Assembly (NCBI RefSeq): GCF_009828925.2
Contig: NZ_WUTY02000001.1
Span: 2,076,492 to 2,140,491, forward strand
Source of the DNA: Methylicorpusculum oleiharenae
GTDB taxonomy: Bacteria; Pseudomonadota; Gammaproteobacteria; Methylococcales; Methylomonadaceae
Direction: 5' to 3'
Length of the DNA stretch: 64,000 nt
The notes beneath the pieces were generated by a model. The model searched no databases, was not told where the DNA came from, and was given only the letters and a program-made list of their open reading frames with translations. Below are positions 16,961 to 26,435 of this stretch, piece by piece; within the stretch, counting starts at the first letter, position 1, and the number at the start of each line of letters is the position of its first letter. The position numbers and the translations under genes were made by a program.

Positions 16961-17049
16961 TCGTATTCTGATATCTCTGCTGGCAGTATCAGGTGGCTCT
17001 CCACAGGCAAGATTCAAATTATATCGACGATATGAGGGTTATTTCTTAG

Positions 17050-17075
17050 GTTTCGAGCCATCCTTGGCTCTTTCT
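17050..17075 (+). terminator. hairpin after the receiver gene
   Basis: GAGCCA-TCCT-TGGCTC (17055-17070) followed by TTTC lies between convergent genes. It is a compact stem with a short T-run and could serve either strand. Confidence 0.5.
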
Positions 17076-17080
17076 AAATC

Positions 17081-17725
17081 CTATGATTTTGAACGCTTTT
17101 TTAAAGACGAGCCAATAAATAATAGCCCGCTTGCAAATAGCCAAAAGGCACCTGGTAATGGAACGGAAGTTATGCTGCTTTCTGAAAACTCTACAACGAA
17201 ACCTCGGGTTGTATAGGCAATAGTGCTGCCGTCTAGCCAGGATGAATCCAAATTAGTGTCGTTCCATCTTCCTGTAAGCCCTTCTTTAGTCCACCAGTAC
17301 ATCAGATAGTCTTCGTTATTAGGGGTCAGTTCCGAGCCATCCTGCCAATGACTAGGCTCGCCAGTTATCCAATTTGTAAATGTGAATGTTTCTCCGGTTA
17401 CCCACTGCCATGCATTATGAACCCAATTACCGGAAGTATCTTGAGAGCTGATATCAAAGCCACCTAAAAAACGACCTTCACCCCCATTTCCCCAAACAAA
17501 ATCATCTTCCTGTTGGCTCGTAATGGTAGCTAAATGACCTGTTCTGCCTTCATGGTTCAAGCCTTCGGCATAGGCTTTCGCTTCATTCCAATCCAATTTC
17601 CAGTCGCTGGTAAAATCAACCATTTGATAGTAATGTCCGTTGCCGGGATTAAAAACGATTGCGTGAGAAGAAAACGATGCCATAGATAGCGAAAAAGCTA
17701 AAGCTATGCGAGAAAAGTGTGCCAT
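17081..17725 (-). CDS. C-type lectin-domain protein with PEP-CTERM tail
   Basis: A 214-residue secreted protein. A signal peptide (about residues 1-22, MAHFSRIALAFSLSMASFSS) is followed by a C-type-lectin-like domain: YYQMVDFTSDWKLDWNEAKA, HLATITSQQEDDFVW, WITGEPSHWQDG and a WNDTNLDSSW block. The C-terminus has the sorting motif VPLPGAFWLFASGLLF with a basic end KKRSKS. The ATG at 17725 has AAGGA about nine bases upstream, whereas a TTG nine codons earlier has no support. Such proteins are thought to be sorted by exosortase and associate with surface polysaccharide; carbohydrate binding is inferred. It lies downstream of pgaD in the same orientation, separated by about 250 bp. Confidence 0.85.
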   Translation of the reverse strand: MAHFSRIALAFSLSMASFSSHAIVFNPGNGHYYQMVDFTSDWKLDWNEAKAYAEGLNHEGRTGHLATITSQQEDDFVWGNGGEGRFLGGFDISSQDTSGNWVHNAWQWVTGETFTFTNWITGEPSHWQDGSELTPNNEDYLMYWWTKEGLTGRWNDTNLDSSWLDGSTIAYTTRGFVVEFSESSITSVPLPGAFWLFASGLLFIGSSLKKRSKS

Positions 17726-17979
17726 GAGTGTGTTCCTTAAAGAAATAAACAAAGTTTAAAATTTAGCTTTAGCAGTAAAGGGTATATCAAATTTTCAATT
17801 TAGCTACTTCATCAGCTTGAATAATTTTTGGTAGGTATTTATCTGAACAGATTTATATTCAAAATGAGATGTCACCATAACATAGACATAAAATGACAAA
17901 TAACCGTCTAACAAAAAATACAGCAGTATTCGTACCACTATTTTTTGTAGCCTTGATGGCGTAATTTTTTTATCTTTTT

Positions 17980-18435
17980 TTACTTAGCGAGGGCATCATT
18001 ATTTCTGGTTTCAGTGATTTGTCCGTCTTGATCAAAATAAACGCTGATATATTTTGTATCTTGCAGATTATGGAGATTGTCTTTTTCAATGCCGAAAAAT
18101 GCAGATAATTGTTCATTTTTGACCGGTGGTAGAGCCGTTCTTCTATCGACCTTTCTGAAGCGGAAATAGTTGTATAAAGCCCATATTGCAAGCGTACTGC
18201 CCAGCAGAGAAATGCCTTTTAAAAAGAAGAATAAGTCTTGGTAAAGTAACTGGTTGCCATTTAACTTGATCATGTGAACATAAAAAAGATCAATGCCCGT
18301 CCACCATCCTATCAAGGTTATTAGCGGCATCCAAAGATAAAGCCAGATTACCCAGAAAACAAAAGTCAGTAATGTGGATAAATATTTCTGCTTTAAACTT
18401 TGTAAATTCGGTGAGTCTATGATCAATGGTCTCAA
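17980..18435 (-). CDS. pgaD: PNAG synthase small subunit PgaD
   Basis: A 151-residue membrane protein needed with PgaC to polymerise poly-beta-1,6-N-acetylglucosamine. Two transmembrane helices (about residues 18-43 and 65-90) carry the family pattern, followed by a cytoplasmic tail. In E. coli PgaC and PgaD jointly bind c-di-GMP. No ATG exists at a suitable place: the best start is a TTG at 18435, with AGGGGGA five to six bases upstream, whose TTGA overlaps the pgaC stop codon. A TTG nine codons further upstream is the alternative. Last gene of pgaABCD. Confidence 0.87.
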   Translation of the reverse strand: MRPLIIDSPNLQSLKQKYLSTLLTFVFWVIWLYLWMPLITLIGWWTGIDLFYVHMIKLNGNQLLYQDLFFFLKGISLLGSTLAIWALYNYFRFRKVDRRTALPPVKNEQLSAFFGIEKDNLHNLQDTKYISVYFDQDGQITETRNNDALAK

Positions 18436-19889
18436 CGTATCCCCCTGTCCGGACTTGTCCAAATGGCGCGCGTATTGCGTTTTTTAAGCAACGCTTTGAT
18501 TAAACCTACAAAGGTAGTAAAGACGGCAATAATCCAATAGGCCAGTGGATACCAGATCATCCAGTAGTAAACGCGAGCTATTCCTTTTTCGTACCGTGAG
18601 TCAATCGCCAGACTTATTGCAAACTGCAATAAACAGGTCATGCCCAATAAAACCCCGCCCCAACTGGGTAGCAGAGAAGGAATAAATAATTCCTCCGGTA
18701 AATCGACAAAAAAGTAGCCTACTATCCATAACACGAAAGTCAGCATCATCGTATATGACCAGAAGACGCTGATGAAATATTCAAGATAAACTGGCCACAT
18801 ACGGCGGGATTTCCATAAGCCCAGTTTACGAAAATACCGTAGTAACACTTCAGAACCACCCTGAGCCCACCTTAATCGCTGCCGCCATAGGCCTCGGTAA
18901 GTTTCCGGCATCAATATCCAGCATAATGCGTTCGGTTCATAGCGAATGTCCCAATGGTCCAATTGTAATTTCCAGCTGATATCTATGTCCTCGGTCAGCA
19001 TGTCATTGCTCCAGTAACCGACTCTTTGAAGCGCCGATTTTCTGAAGCCGGCAACGACGCCTGAAACGGTAAATAGTCTGCCGTATATCCTTTGAGCTCT
19101 TTTAATCAAACCAATAATCGCAGAAAACTCCCCGACCTGGATTTTTCCCAGCAGAGTAGAGCGGGTTCTGATACGCGGATTGCCGGTAACAGCAGCTACG
19201 CGAGGGCCATTTAAAAAATGTCGCATCATCCACGCAGTTGCTTCCGGAGCAAGCAGGGCATCACCGTCAATGCAGATTAAAAATTCATGCTTTGAAAAAA
19301 GTGCCCCAGTGTTTAAAGCAACCGCTTTTCCCTGATTATGTTCAAGATTGATCACGCGGACCTGTTTGTGCTGATGAGATAACCTTATCAGGTGTTCTAA
19401 TGAATCATCGGTACTGCCGTCGTTAACTGCGATAATTTCAAAATCCGGATATTTTTGATGTAACAGGTATTCGATGGTTTCTGTGATGTCCTTACCCTCA
19501 TTATGACAGGGAATAATGATCGATACCGGAGGGTAGGAGCTGAGTTCAGGGACTTGGTCAGTTTGATAGCTTGATTTTCTTTCCCAGTGAAAATAATAGA
19601 TCAAAGCGCCAATCATCCACAGATAAGCCATGAACAAAGGATAATAAAATGCAAAATCCAGCAAAAAATGAATAGTGTTTTTGGATAGGTAGGTTCCACC
19701 CACTAAAAAACTGTCATATCCATTAGCGAGTGCCTTACTTATATAAGATAGCGTTGTCTGCAAAATATCAGTTATTTCATAAACTACGGGAGATAACGTG
19801 CCTGGTTTAACATTAGAATAAATCAAGTCTATTAGATCCATTTTTCCATATGCCGGGTTGATGTAATTTGGATATCCGTAGTACTTCAT
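18432..19889 (-). CDS. pgaC: PNAG synthase catalytic subunit PgaC
   Basis: A 485-residue inner-membrane family-2 glycosyltransferase that polymerises UDP-GlcNAc into PNAG. It has two N-terminal membrane helices (one near residues 80-105), a GT-A domain with VSIIIPCHNEGKDITETIEY, VNDGSTDDS and the metal-binding CIDGDALLAPEA, the acceptor site TEDIDISWKL and the processivity motif QRLRWAQGG, then three C-terminal helices. The N-terminal extension of about 60 residues before the first helix makes it longer than E. coli PgaC (441). The ATG at 19889 is chosen; a GTG three codons earlier and an ATG 16 codons later are possible. It lies 28 bp after pgaB. Confidence 0.94.
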   Translation of the reverse strand: MKYYGYPNYINPAYGKMDLIDLIYSNVKPGTLSPVVYEITDILQTTLSYISKALANGYDSFLVGGTYLSKNTIHFLLDFAFYYPLFMAYLWMIGALIYYFHWERKSSYQTDQVPELSSYPPVSIIIPCHNEGKDITETIEYLLHQKYPDFEIIAVNDGSTDDSLEHLIRLSHQHKQVRVINLEHNQGKAVALNTGALFSKHEFLICIDGDALLAPEATAWMMRHFLNGPRVAAVTGNPRIRTRSTLLGKIQVGEFSAIIGLIKRAQRIYGRLFTVSGVVAGFRKSALQRVGYWSNDMLTEDIDISWKLQLDHWDIRYEPNALCWILMPETYRGLWRQRLRWAQGGSEVLLRYFRKLGLWKSRRMWPVYLEYFISVFWSYTMMLTFVLWIVGYFFVDLPEELFIPSLLPSWGGVLLGMTCLLQFAISLAIDSRYEKGIARVYYWMIWYPLAYWIIAVFTTFVGLIKALLKKRNTRAIWTSPDRGIR

Positions 19890-19917
19890 TGCTTGCACGT
19901 AGTCAGTTATAAAGACA

Positions 19918-21780
19918 TCAGCGCCACTTTACCGGCATCAGTGTCTTGAGCATCGATGCCGGTGGCTGATCCTTATGAAAGTCATCGGGGTAGTAACCGT
20001 AATTCACTGCTTGCAGTCGTTGTAATAAAGTTATCTGTTCTGAAAATAAAGCTTCAGGAATTTTTTCTTGAGTTCGCCAGTCGACTGACTGAAGTTCAAA
20101 AACGGTTTTACTTAAACCTTGAGGTTGATCGGATACTTTGGTAACAAGGACTCTTAGCCAATCCAACGGTTTTTCAGCATTTTCCATAAAAGGCATGGCC
20201 ATGACCGCCGTGTAATCATAGTTTTGCAAGAAGTTGGGAAGGGATTGGGCAAACCATTCTGAGCTTTCAGGATTCATAACCACTTTGGCGTAAAGATTTC
20301 GTGCAGTTTTAATGTTGGGATGAAAAAATCTCACTTTATCGGCAAGAAATCCGGTGAAGGTTGTCAGGGTTTTTATTTTTTCATCGGTTATGGCATTCGC
20401 AGGAATGCTCATTTTGTAGCTTAAAGCAGATGGACTTGCGTCCTCGTAATCCGTCAAAAAAGCATCGTCGTGAAATAAAATGCCAGAAAACTCTGTATGC
20501 TTTGCCAGGTCTTCATAAAGGTCGCCTATCCATTGCCGTGCCTTATTATTAAAGGGTGAGAGGCGTTTGTAATTATTTTGGCTGGGTACCGGCTGTCCAT
20601 TTTTCATCTCGTATACCCACCAATCCGATGGCGCTGCTGTCACAAACGATAATACCGGCATCCAGGCGTAAACAGACACACCGGTTATTTTTCGTAATTG
20701 CCACGCGACAAAATTAAACAAATCAGCACGCAATGGCATGTGCCGATTTGGAAAATACACCGCATCGGCATTGCCATCGCCATTGGGGTCAGAAAATGCC
20801 TGAAGGTAGACCGTATTGATGCCCGTTGTTTTGACTCTATCAAGCAAAAGATTCAGGTTGCGCAACGTTTGCTCAGAATTCGGGTCATGGATGTAATCCA
20901 TGTCTATTTGGGCCACTCTGATAGGTATGCGCTTTGGGGTAAACTTTAAAATAGCTTCGAATTCATCAATATCCATAGCATTACCGACTAAATGGCGTTT
21001 GATCACTAAGGCTTCTGTCAGTTTGTTTTGACCCTCATCCAAGGTTAAGGACACTGATAATCCTTGTAATTGCGCAAGCTGAAGTGTTTCGACGCTATAG
21101 GAGCCATAAGGCCAGTTTATGATTCTGGGCTTTAATTTAAGATGTTGTTCTATGCGTTTTACACTATGTTCCAAATCTTGCGTAATGCGGCTCGCAAAGA
21201 CCTCGTCCGATTCATAGTGCTGCTTAGAATTGTCATACATTCGTGTAGTTGCAGCGGGTTGCAAGCTACCTTGGGGATTGCCGGGAATCCCTTTGTGAAG
21301 ATCATGGCTATGAGTTGCTATTTCAATCAATCCTGAGACATGCATCTCTTCGATTTGACTCCATGTTAAAAAGTCATTTCTAGGTCTTAAATCTGTTCCG
21401 TACTTGACCGATTCACGAGGACCCGTGTCAATCCAGCTGGTAACAATGCTGAAAACCGCAGGAAAACCAAAAGACTTAAGTAAAGGAAAGACGATTTTAT
21501 ATGAATTGGCGTGGCCGTCATCAAAGGTCAGCAACACTGCATTATCGGGTAACGGAGTCTTTTTGAGCTGCGCGTTTATCAGGGTTTGAAGACTGACAGG
21601 GTGAAAGTTATTTTTTTTCAGCCAAGAGAACTGTTCAATCAGACGGTCTTTGCTGATGGTCAATGGTTCGCCATTCCCTTCCTCCTGAACATCATGATAA
21701 CTGAGCGCCATAAATGATTTATCTGTTGCGGCAGTGTTTTGTGCGATAAACAGGATCAGCAAAAAAATAACCTGCTTCAT
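19918..21780 (-). CDS. pgaB: PNAG N-deacetylase PgaB
   Basis: A 620-residue periplasmic enzyme that partly deacetylates PNAG so it can be exported, with a C-terminal glycoside-hydrolase-like domain. The NodB deacetylase domain has MALSYHDVQ, the catalytic TFDDGHAN (Asp87-Asp88) and the metal histidines in ATHSHD (about 157-159). The C-terminal domain begins near residue 287 (RVAQIDMDYIHDPN) and includes FHDDAFLTDYED. Unlike E. coli PgaB, the signal peptide (MKQVIFLLILFIAQNTAA) has no lipobox cysteine, so it is probably soluble rather than a lipoprotein. The ATG starts 2 bp after the pgaA stop. Confidence 0.94.
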   Translation of the reverse strand: MKQVIFLLILFIAQNTAATDKSFMALSYHDVQEEGNGEPLTISKDRLIEQFSWLKKNNFHPVSLQTLINAQLKKTPLPDNAVLLTFDDGHANSYKIVFPLLKSFGFPAVFSIVTSWIDTGPRESVKYGTDLRPRNDFLTWSQIEEMHVSGLIEIATHSHDLHKGIPGNPQGSLQPAATTRMYDNSKQHYESDEVFASRITQDLEHSVKRIEQHLKLKPRIINWPYGSYSVETLQLAQLQGLSVSLTLDEGQNKLTEALVIKRHLVGNAMDIDEFEAILKFTPKRIPIRVAQIDMDYIHDPNSEQTLRNLNLLLDRVKTTGINTVYLQAFSDPNGDGNADAVYFPNRHMPLRADLFNFVAWQLRKITGVSVYAWMPVLSFVTAAPSDWWVYEMKNGQPVPSQNNYKRLSPFNNKARQWIGDLYEDLAKHTEFSGILFHDDAFLTDYEDASPSALSYKMSIPANAITDEKIKTLTTFTGFLADKVRFFHPNIKTARNLYAKVVMNPESSEWFAQSLPNFLQNYDYTAVMAMPFMENAEKPLDWLRVLVTKVSDQPQGLSKTVFELQSVDWRTQEKIPEALFSEQITLLQRLQAVNYGYYPDDFHKDQPPASMLKTLMPVKWR

Positions 21781-21782
21781 GA

Positions 21783-24320
21783 TTAAAAGCGCAGATTAAG
21801 ATTCATATACATGTACCAGCTATCGGTCAGATTGCCGTCATAGTAGTGATAGCCGCGGATGCCGCCATAAGAGATTTCGAAACGATTGGCGGTTTTCCAG
21901 CGATGTTCGTATTGGATGTTGCCGACAGGTTTAATTTGGGAGTGATCATTCCATTCGTTTAAGTCTCTATTTTTAGTAGCATATTCTTGCCAGTAGCCGC
22001 CAATTGATACTGCAACACGTTGATTAAATGCCGTATCATAATGACGGTAAGTCAAAAAATCGTTGTCCAGGGTGATCGATATCGAAGCATCTTGTGCAGG
22101 GTTAAAATAATACCCATTGAAATCGTCCCTATGCGTAACATTACTGCGTGTATTGGTTGAGTATCCCGCATTCATATAAGTTGCCATTTTGTAAATGGGA
22201 CCGCTTATCCAGCGTTCGTAATAAGTTCCGTCAATGCCGAATCGGTTATTGTTGTCGCTGAAATTAAGATAATTAAAAGTGAAGTCGAATTGTCTGGACT
22301 CATGAACCCGGTAAGTGAGTCTGGTTTGTGCCGATTTGGCCGTGGTGGCTCTTTTTTCGTCGGCGAGTGCCGTCAGGGCGCGCAGGGATATTCGATTATT
22401 TTTACTGTCAAGATAAGTAGAAACACGCCAATGATCGTCAATATCGTAAGCCAACCCCAAGCCTACCCCGACCGCTTCTCTGGCAAAGTTGTCGTAATGG
22501 ACTTCGGCGCTTGCCAGCACATTATTGGCAGCGTACTCCATTCCGAGTCCATATGTTCGCAAATAACCTCGGCCTTCAGGTTCAGGGAATAAGCCCATTT
22601 TCCAACCTTGGTGGATGAAGGCGCGGTAGTTGTAATTTATTGGGCTGGAAAACAGATAGGAGTCCACACTGACATCCTCCGTGCCCACATTCGGGTTGCC
22701 TATGCCGTCTTGTTGATTGTTGCTCAGGCCACCGCCTGTAAATACTTTTAATTCCCGGTCATTATGGATTCTCCATAACCGCATTTGCCGTTGAATGCCG
22801 GTATCATCGGAAAAATCTTTGTAAAGTTTATGCGTTTGTTTCTCTTCTGCCGGATAGGCGCGCAATTCATGATTTACTTCAGCCTGACCAATCTGAAGGC
22901 CCAAATGATCTGGCGATTCAATCAGTGCATTTTCAATTTGCTGCCGGGCTTTGCGTGGCCAGCCCCGGTAGTAATAAATCTCGGCTAATTTGCTTTCTAT
23001 GTCGGGGTTGTACGGCGATTTTTGACGAAGACTTTCCATTCTGGTTTGTCCTTCTTCAAGTCTGTCGGCATAAGCTCTCATTATCGCCGCCGTCAGTTCC
23101 GTGGCTGTTTTTACCGGATTGAGTGTGCTTTGCAACTGGCCTTGTGCATCTTTCGATTGAATGGTATCCGGTTGTTCGGCATCTAACTGATCGGCCAGAT
23201 GGATGGCCTTGTTTATTTGTTCTGACTCCAGATAGGCATAGACCAACGATGAGCGCGCATTAAAGTGCTGCGGGGATTCGGCGATAACGGAAAGATAAAG
23301 ATCGCGCGCATTTTCTGGTTGCTGCAAATATAAATAGGCATCGGCTGCAGCAGTTCGACTGTAAGAGGGTATTTCTATTCCTTGAGAATGGAGTTCTTCG
23401 TATAACTTGATGACAGCCTGCATTTTTTTGCGATTTCTTAAAGCAAGCATTAAATCGAATGATGCCCGATTCTGCCAGCTTTGCGGATCGGTCAGGCTGA
23501 GTTTATCGATCGAATTCAGGTTCGAATATACGGCATCAATGGCTTTATCCATCTCCGGATAGCGGTTAGGATCGGCTGTTGCAATGCGCTCGCTTTTTCT
23601 TATCAGGAATGCGGCATAATCCCAATTGATTTCAGCCCATTCCTCATCAGAAAAAACTGAACGATGCTGTTTCGCCATCGAAAGCGCTGCTTCGTATTCA
23701 CCTGACGATCTTAGTGCAAAAACAAGCCCTATCCATGCGCCGGAATGATCGGTTTGTTGGGCTAAAACTTTTTGATACTGTTTTATGGCATTAGCAAAAT
23801 CCTTTTGGTATTCATAGGCGTAAGCCAATGCGAGTGAGGGTTCAATGTGTTGCGTGTAAGCCGCTGTCAGTTCAGTAAAATAGGCAATAGCGCGTTCGTA
23901 TTCGCCGCTATCCAGAATAACAAGTCCAATCCCCAGTTTGGGTTCGAAACGGGCGGGCGATTTTTCAAGTGCCAATCGATACAGACTTTCCGATTGAATA
24001 AAATCACCGGTATTTCTGGCGGCTTTGGCAATGGCTTCAAGGACGTAGACAGGAGCCTGCTTTAAGTTCAGTTGTCGGCTTTGCTTGATAACAGCTTCGC
24101 TTTGGTCCGTCCAGGACAGGATTTGAATATAATCGTAAAGATAGCGAAGTGTTTCAGGGTGTTGGGTTTTGAGTTGATTCAATTGCCCTAATGCCCACTG
24201 AGTGTTACCGGACCGTGCTGCAGTAAGTGCGTCTTGATAGCGTTGCTCTTCGTCACTTGGCTGTCCAATAGCAATTGCCGAAGGCAAGCAGAAAACAGCC
24301 AAGAACAGGTAAGGTTTCAT
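21783..24320 (-). CDS. pgaA: PNAG outer-membrane export porin PgaA
   Basis: An 845-residue outer-membrane protein, slightly longer than E. coli PgaA (807). After a signal peptide (MKPYLFLAVFCLPSAIAIG) come TPR repeats to about residue 520 (for example FEPKLGIGLVILDSGEYERA and HSGAWIGLVFALRSSGEYEA), which in E. coli bind PgaB and PNAG. The C-terminal third is a beta barrel beginning near DVSVDSYLFSSPINYNYR and ending in the aromatic strand SWYMYMNLNLRF. It is the first gene of pgaABCD. A TATAAT lies upstream at 24413-24418 (minus) but no matching -35 was found. Confidence 0.94.
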   Translation of the reverse strand: MKPYLFLAVFCLPSAIAIGQPSDEEQRYQDALTAARSGNTQWALGQLNQLKTQHPETLRYLYDYIQILSWTDQSEAVIKQSRQLNLKQAPVYVLEAIAKAARNTGDFIQSESLYRLALEKSPARFEPKLGIGLVILDSGEYERAIAYFTELTAAYTQHIEPSLALAYAYEYQKDFANAIKQYQKVLAQQTDHSGAWIGLVFALRSSGEYEAALSMAKQHRSVFSDEEWAEINWDYAAFLIRKSERIATADPNRYPEMDKAIDAVYSNLNSIDKLSLTDPQSWQNRASFDLMLALRNRKKMQAVIKLYEELHSQGIEIPSYSRTAAADAYLYLQQPENARDLYLSVIAESPQHFNARSSLVYAYLESEQINKAIHLADQLDAEQPDTIQSKDAQGQLQSTLNPVKTATELTAAIMRAYADRLEEGQTRMESLRQKSPYNPDIESKLAEIYYYRGWPRKARQQIENALIESPDHLGLQIGQAEVNHELRAYPAEEKQTHKLYKDFSDDTGIQRQMRLWRIHNDRELKVFTGGGLSNNQQDGIGNPNVGTEDVSVDSYLFSSPINYNYRAFIHQGWKMGLFPEPEGRGYLRTYGLGMEYAANNVLASAEVHYDNFAREAVGVGLGLAYDIDDHWRVSTYLDSKNNRISLRALTALADEKRATTAKSAQTRLTYRVHESRQFDFTFNYLNFSDNNNRFGIDGTYYERWISGPIYKMATYMNAGYSTNTRSNVTHRDDFNGYYFNPAQDASISITLDNDFLTYRHYDTAFNQRVAVSIGGYWQEYATKNRDLNEWNDHSQIKPVGNIQYEHRWKTANRFEISYGGIRGYHYYDGNLTDSWYMYMNLNLRF

Positions 24321-24773
24321 GAGGAATGTGGTTGCGAAGTAATAATGGACGGGAAACCTAGCTTTTGTTAGAGCTATTCAAGCAAAGCCGGAACAAGTTA
24401 TTGTTGAAAAATATTATATTGAGGCCTTTCAGCACGGAACTTAACAGTTTTAAGAAGCTGAATTAACTCGGGTTTAATCCCCTGTTCTACACCAACCAAG
24501 GCAGGAAAATTTACAAATTGCAAAAATTCATACAATAGTTTGAATCTAATCACAATTGTAGACTAGTTTTTGTGATAGCAAATAAATACTAAAAAATGCC
24601 GAAATACAGATGAATACACGATTAGAAATGATCTCTATTGAGGAAATAGAGCTAGTTATTAAGCCTCGTTATAGCTTAATGCTTGTCTTGATATATCAGG
24701 CTGTCAAAGCGATTGAAAAGACGTATTTGATTAACAAAAAAATCCATTATCAAGGCATTGATATTTTTACCTC
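24321..24773. other. 453-bp region between pgaA and soxB
   Basis: Divergent promoter region. On the minus strand a TATAAT is seen at 24413-24418 as a possible pgaA -10. The right part (24610-24777) is occupied by a 55-codon frame overlapping the soxB start (separate entry). The rest is AT-rich with nothing else recognised. Confidence 0.45.
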
Positions 24774-24777
24774 ATGA
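24610..24777 (+). CDS. possible 55-residue protein coupled to soxB
   Basis: An ATG-initiated frame of 55 codons (starts MNTRLEMISIEEIELVIKPR, ends GIDIFTS) whose stop overlaps the soxB start codon as ATGA. The overlap suggests translational coupling. The central LMLVLIYQAVKAIEKTYLI could form one membrane-associated helix. Against it: no clear ribosome site before the ATG and no recognised family. It may be a real leader or accessory peptide, or chance. Confidence 0.35.
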   Translation: MNTRLEMISIEEIELVIKPRYSLMLVLIYQAVKAIEKTYLINKKIHYQGIDIFTS

Positions 24778-26435
24778 ATCGCAGAGATTTTATCCAAACG
24801 CTCGCTACGGCCGTGATGGTTTCGGGCTGTGCGGGACGGCAACTGTTGCAGTCTTCCAAAATGGATGGATTTTATAAACAACCGTCTTTTGGTAAATGTT
24901 CCTTACTTCACATCACCGATTGTCACGCGCAGTTGATGCCGGTTTATTACCGTGAGCCGGATGTCAATTTGGGTCTGGGGGACGATATGGGTAAACCGCC
25001 TCATCTGGCAGGGCAAGCCTTGCTGGATCATTATGGTTTTAAGCCGAATTCAATAGAGGCCCATGCTTTTACGCACCTTGATTTTGTCGAAGCTGCACGT
25101 GTTTATGGGAAAGTCGGGGGGTTTGCTCATCTGGCTGCGCTGGTTAAAAAAATAACAGCAGAGCGCGGCGCTGAAAATACGCTGTTATTAGACGGAGGCG
25201 ACAGTTGGCAGGGTTCGGCAACGGCTCTTTGGACACAGGGCCAGGACATGGTTGCTGCGGCCAATTTATTGGGTGTCGACATTATGACAGGGCATTGGGA
25301 GTTTACTTATGGCTCCGTCCAGGTCATGGAGAATTTAAAATCATTCAACGGGGAATTTGTTGCTCAGAATATCGCGTTGACCGATGAGGCTCAGTTTGAG
25401 CGGGATTCAGAAATTGCCGGCGTTTTTAAGCCTTATATCATTAAACAACTGGGCCATGCCCGCATTGCGGTTATCGGTCAGGCTTTTCCTTACACGGCGA
25501 TAGCCAATCCCAAGCGCTTTGTGCCTGATTGGCAGTTTGGGATTGAAGAAAAGAATCTGCAGGTTACTATCGATGAAATCAAGCGGCTTAAAGCGGCCGA
25601 TGTGATTGTGTTGCTGTCTCATAACGGTTTGGATGTGGATGTGAAGTTGGCCTCCCAGGTTTCCGGGCTGGATTTTGTTTTGGGGGGACATACGCACGAT
25701 GCCTTGCCAAAACCGTTTTTAGTCAAAAATCGGGGGGGCCAAACCTGGGTCACTAATGCGGGCAGTCATGGCAAGTTTCTAGCGGTGCTGGATTTGGATA
25801 TTGTTAATGGCCGGCTACGCGATTTTCGTTACCGTTTATTGCCGGTTTTTGCCAATTTGCTCCCGTCTGATCCGGACATGCAAGTTTTAATCAATTCGAT
25901 CAGGGCGCCCTATCTGACCAAGCTGCAAACACCTGTGGCGGTGGCAGACCGGCTGCTGTTCAGGCGGGATAATTTTCACGGCTCTTTCGATCAACTGATA
26001 TTGGATGCATTGATGACGGTCCATGACGCTGAAATCGCTTTTTCTCCGGGCTTTCGCTGGGGCCATACTTTGCTGCCTGGAGATCAAATTACCTTTGAAG
26101 ATATCATGAACCATACCGCCATCACCTATCCTGAAACCTTTGTAAGAAGGCTTAAGGGGTATGAAATAAAAAGCATTCTGGAGGATGTGGCGGATAATTT
26201 GTTTAATAAGGATCCTTATTACCGGCAGGGCGGCGATATGGTCCGGGTTGGCGGAATGACGTTTCGAAGCAATCCGTATGCCGATATTGGCGGGCGGATT
26301 TCCGGGCTTGCCTTGACCGGCAGTGCGTTGCTGCAAGCGGATAAAACCTACAAAGTAGCCGGATGGGCCGGCGTGGGCGAGCCGTTATCAGGTGAGCCGG
26401 TATGGGATGCTGTCGTTAAGTATTTAAAAAGGTGA
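24774..26435 (+). CDS. soxB: SoxB-like thiosulfohydrolase, Tat-exported lipoprotein candidate
   Basis: A 553-residue metallophosphoesterase-superfamily protein. The N-terminus MNRRDFIQTLATAVMVSGC has a twin-arginine motif and a lipobox-like VSGC. Metal-site motifs of SoxB/5'-nucleotidase are all present: LLHITDCHAQ, LLLDGGDSWQGS, TGHWEFTYG (the SoxB form of GNHEF), LLSHNG and GGHTHD. Lengthy identity-like stretches with SoxB include KPPHLAGQALLDH and YGKVGGFAHLA. SoxB releases sulfate from thiosulfate bound to SoxY. No soxYZ, soxA or soxX is nearby, so either these are elsewhere or the enzyme acts on another substrate such as a nucleotide. The C-terminal half is the 5'-nucleotidase C domain. 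Confidence 0.87.
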   Translation: MNRRDFIQTLATAVMVSGCAGRQLLQSSKMDGFYKQPSFGKCSLLHITDCHAQLMPVYYREPDVNLGLGDDMGKPPHLAGQALLDHYGFKPNSIEAHAFTHLDFVEAARVYGKVGGFAHLAALVKKITAERGAENTLLLDGGDSWQGSATALWTQGQDMVAAANLLGVDIMTGHWEFTYGSVQVMENLKSFNGEFVAQNIALTDEAQFERDSEIAGVFKPYIIKQLGHARIAVIGQAFPYTAIANPKRFVPDWQFGIEEKNLQVTIDEIKRLKAADVIVLLSHNGLDVDVKLASQVSGLDFVLGGHTHDALPKPFLVKNRGGQTWVTNAGSHGKFLAVLDLDIVNGRLRDFRYRLLPVFANLLPSDPDMQVLINSIRAPYLTKLQTPVAVADRLLFRRDNFHGSFDQLILDALMTVHDAEIAFSPGFRWGHTLLPGDQITFEDIMNHTAITYPETFVRRLKGYEIKSILEDVADNLFNKDPYYRQGGDMVRVGGMTFRSNPYADIGGRISGLALTGSALLQADKTYKVAGWAGVGEPLSGEPVWDAVVKYLKR

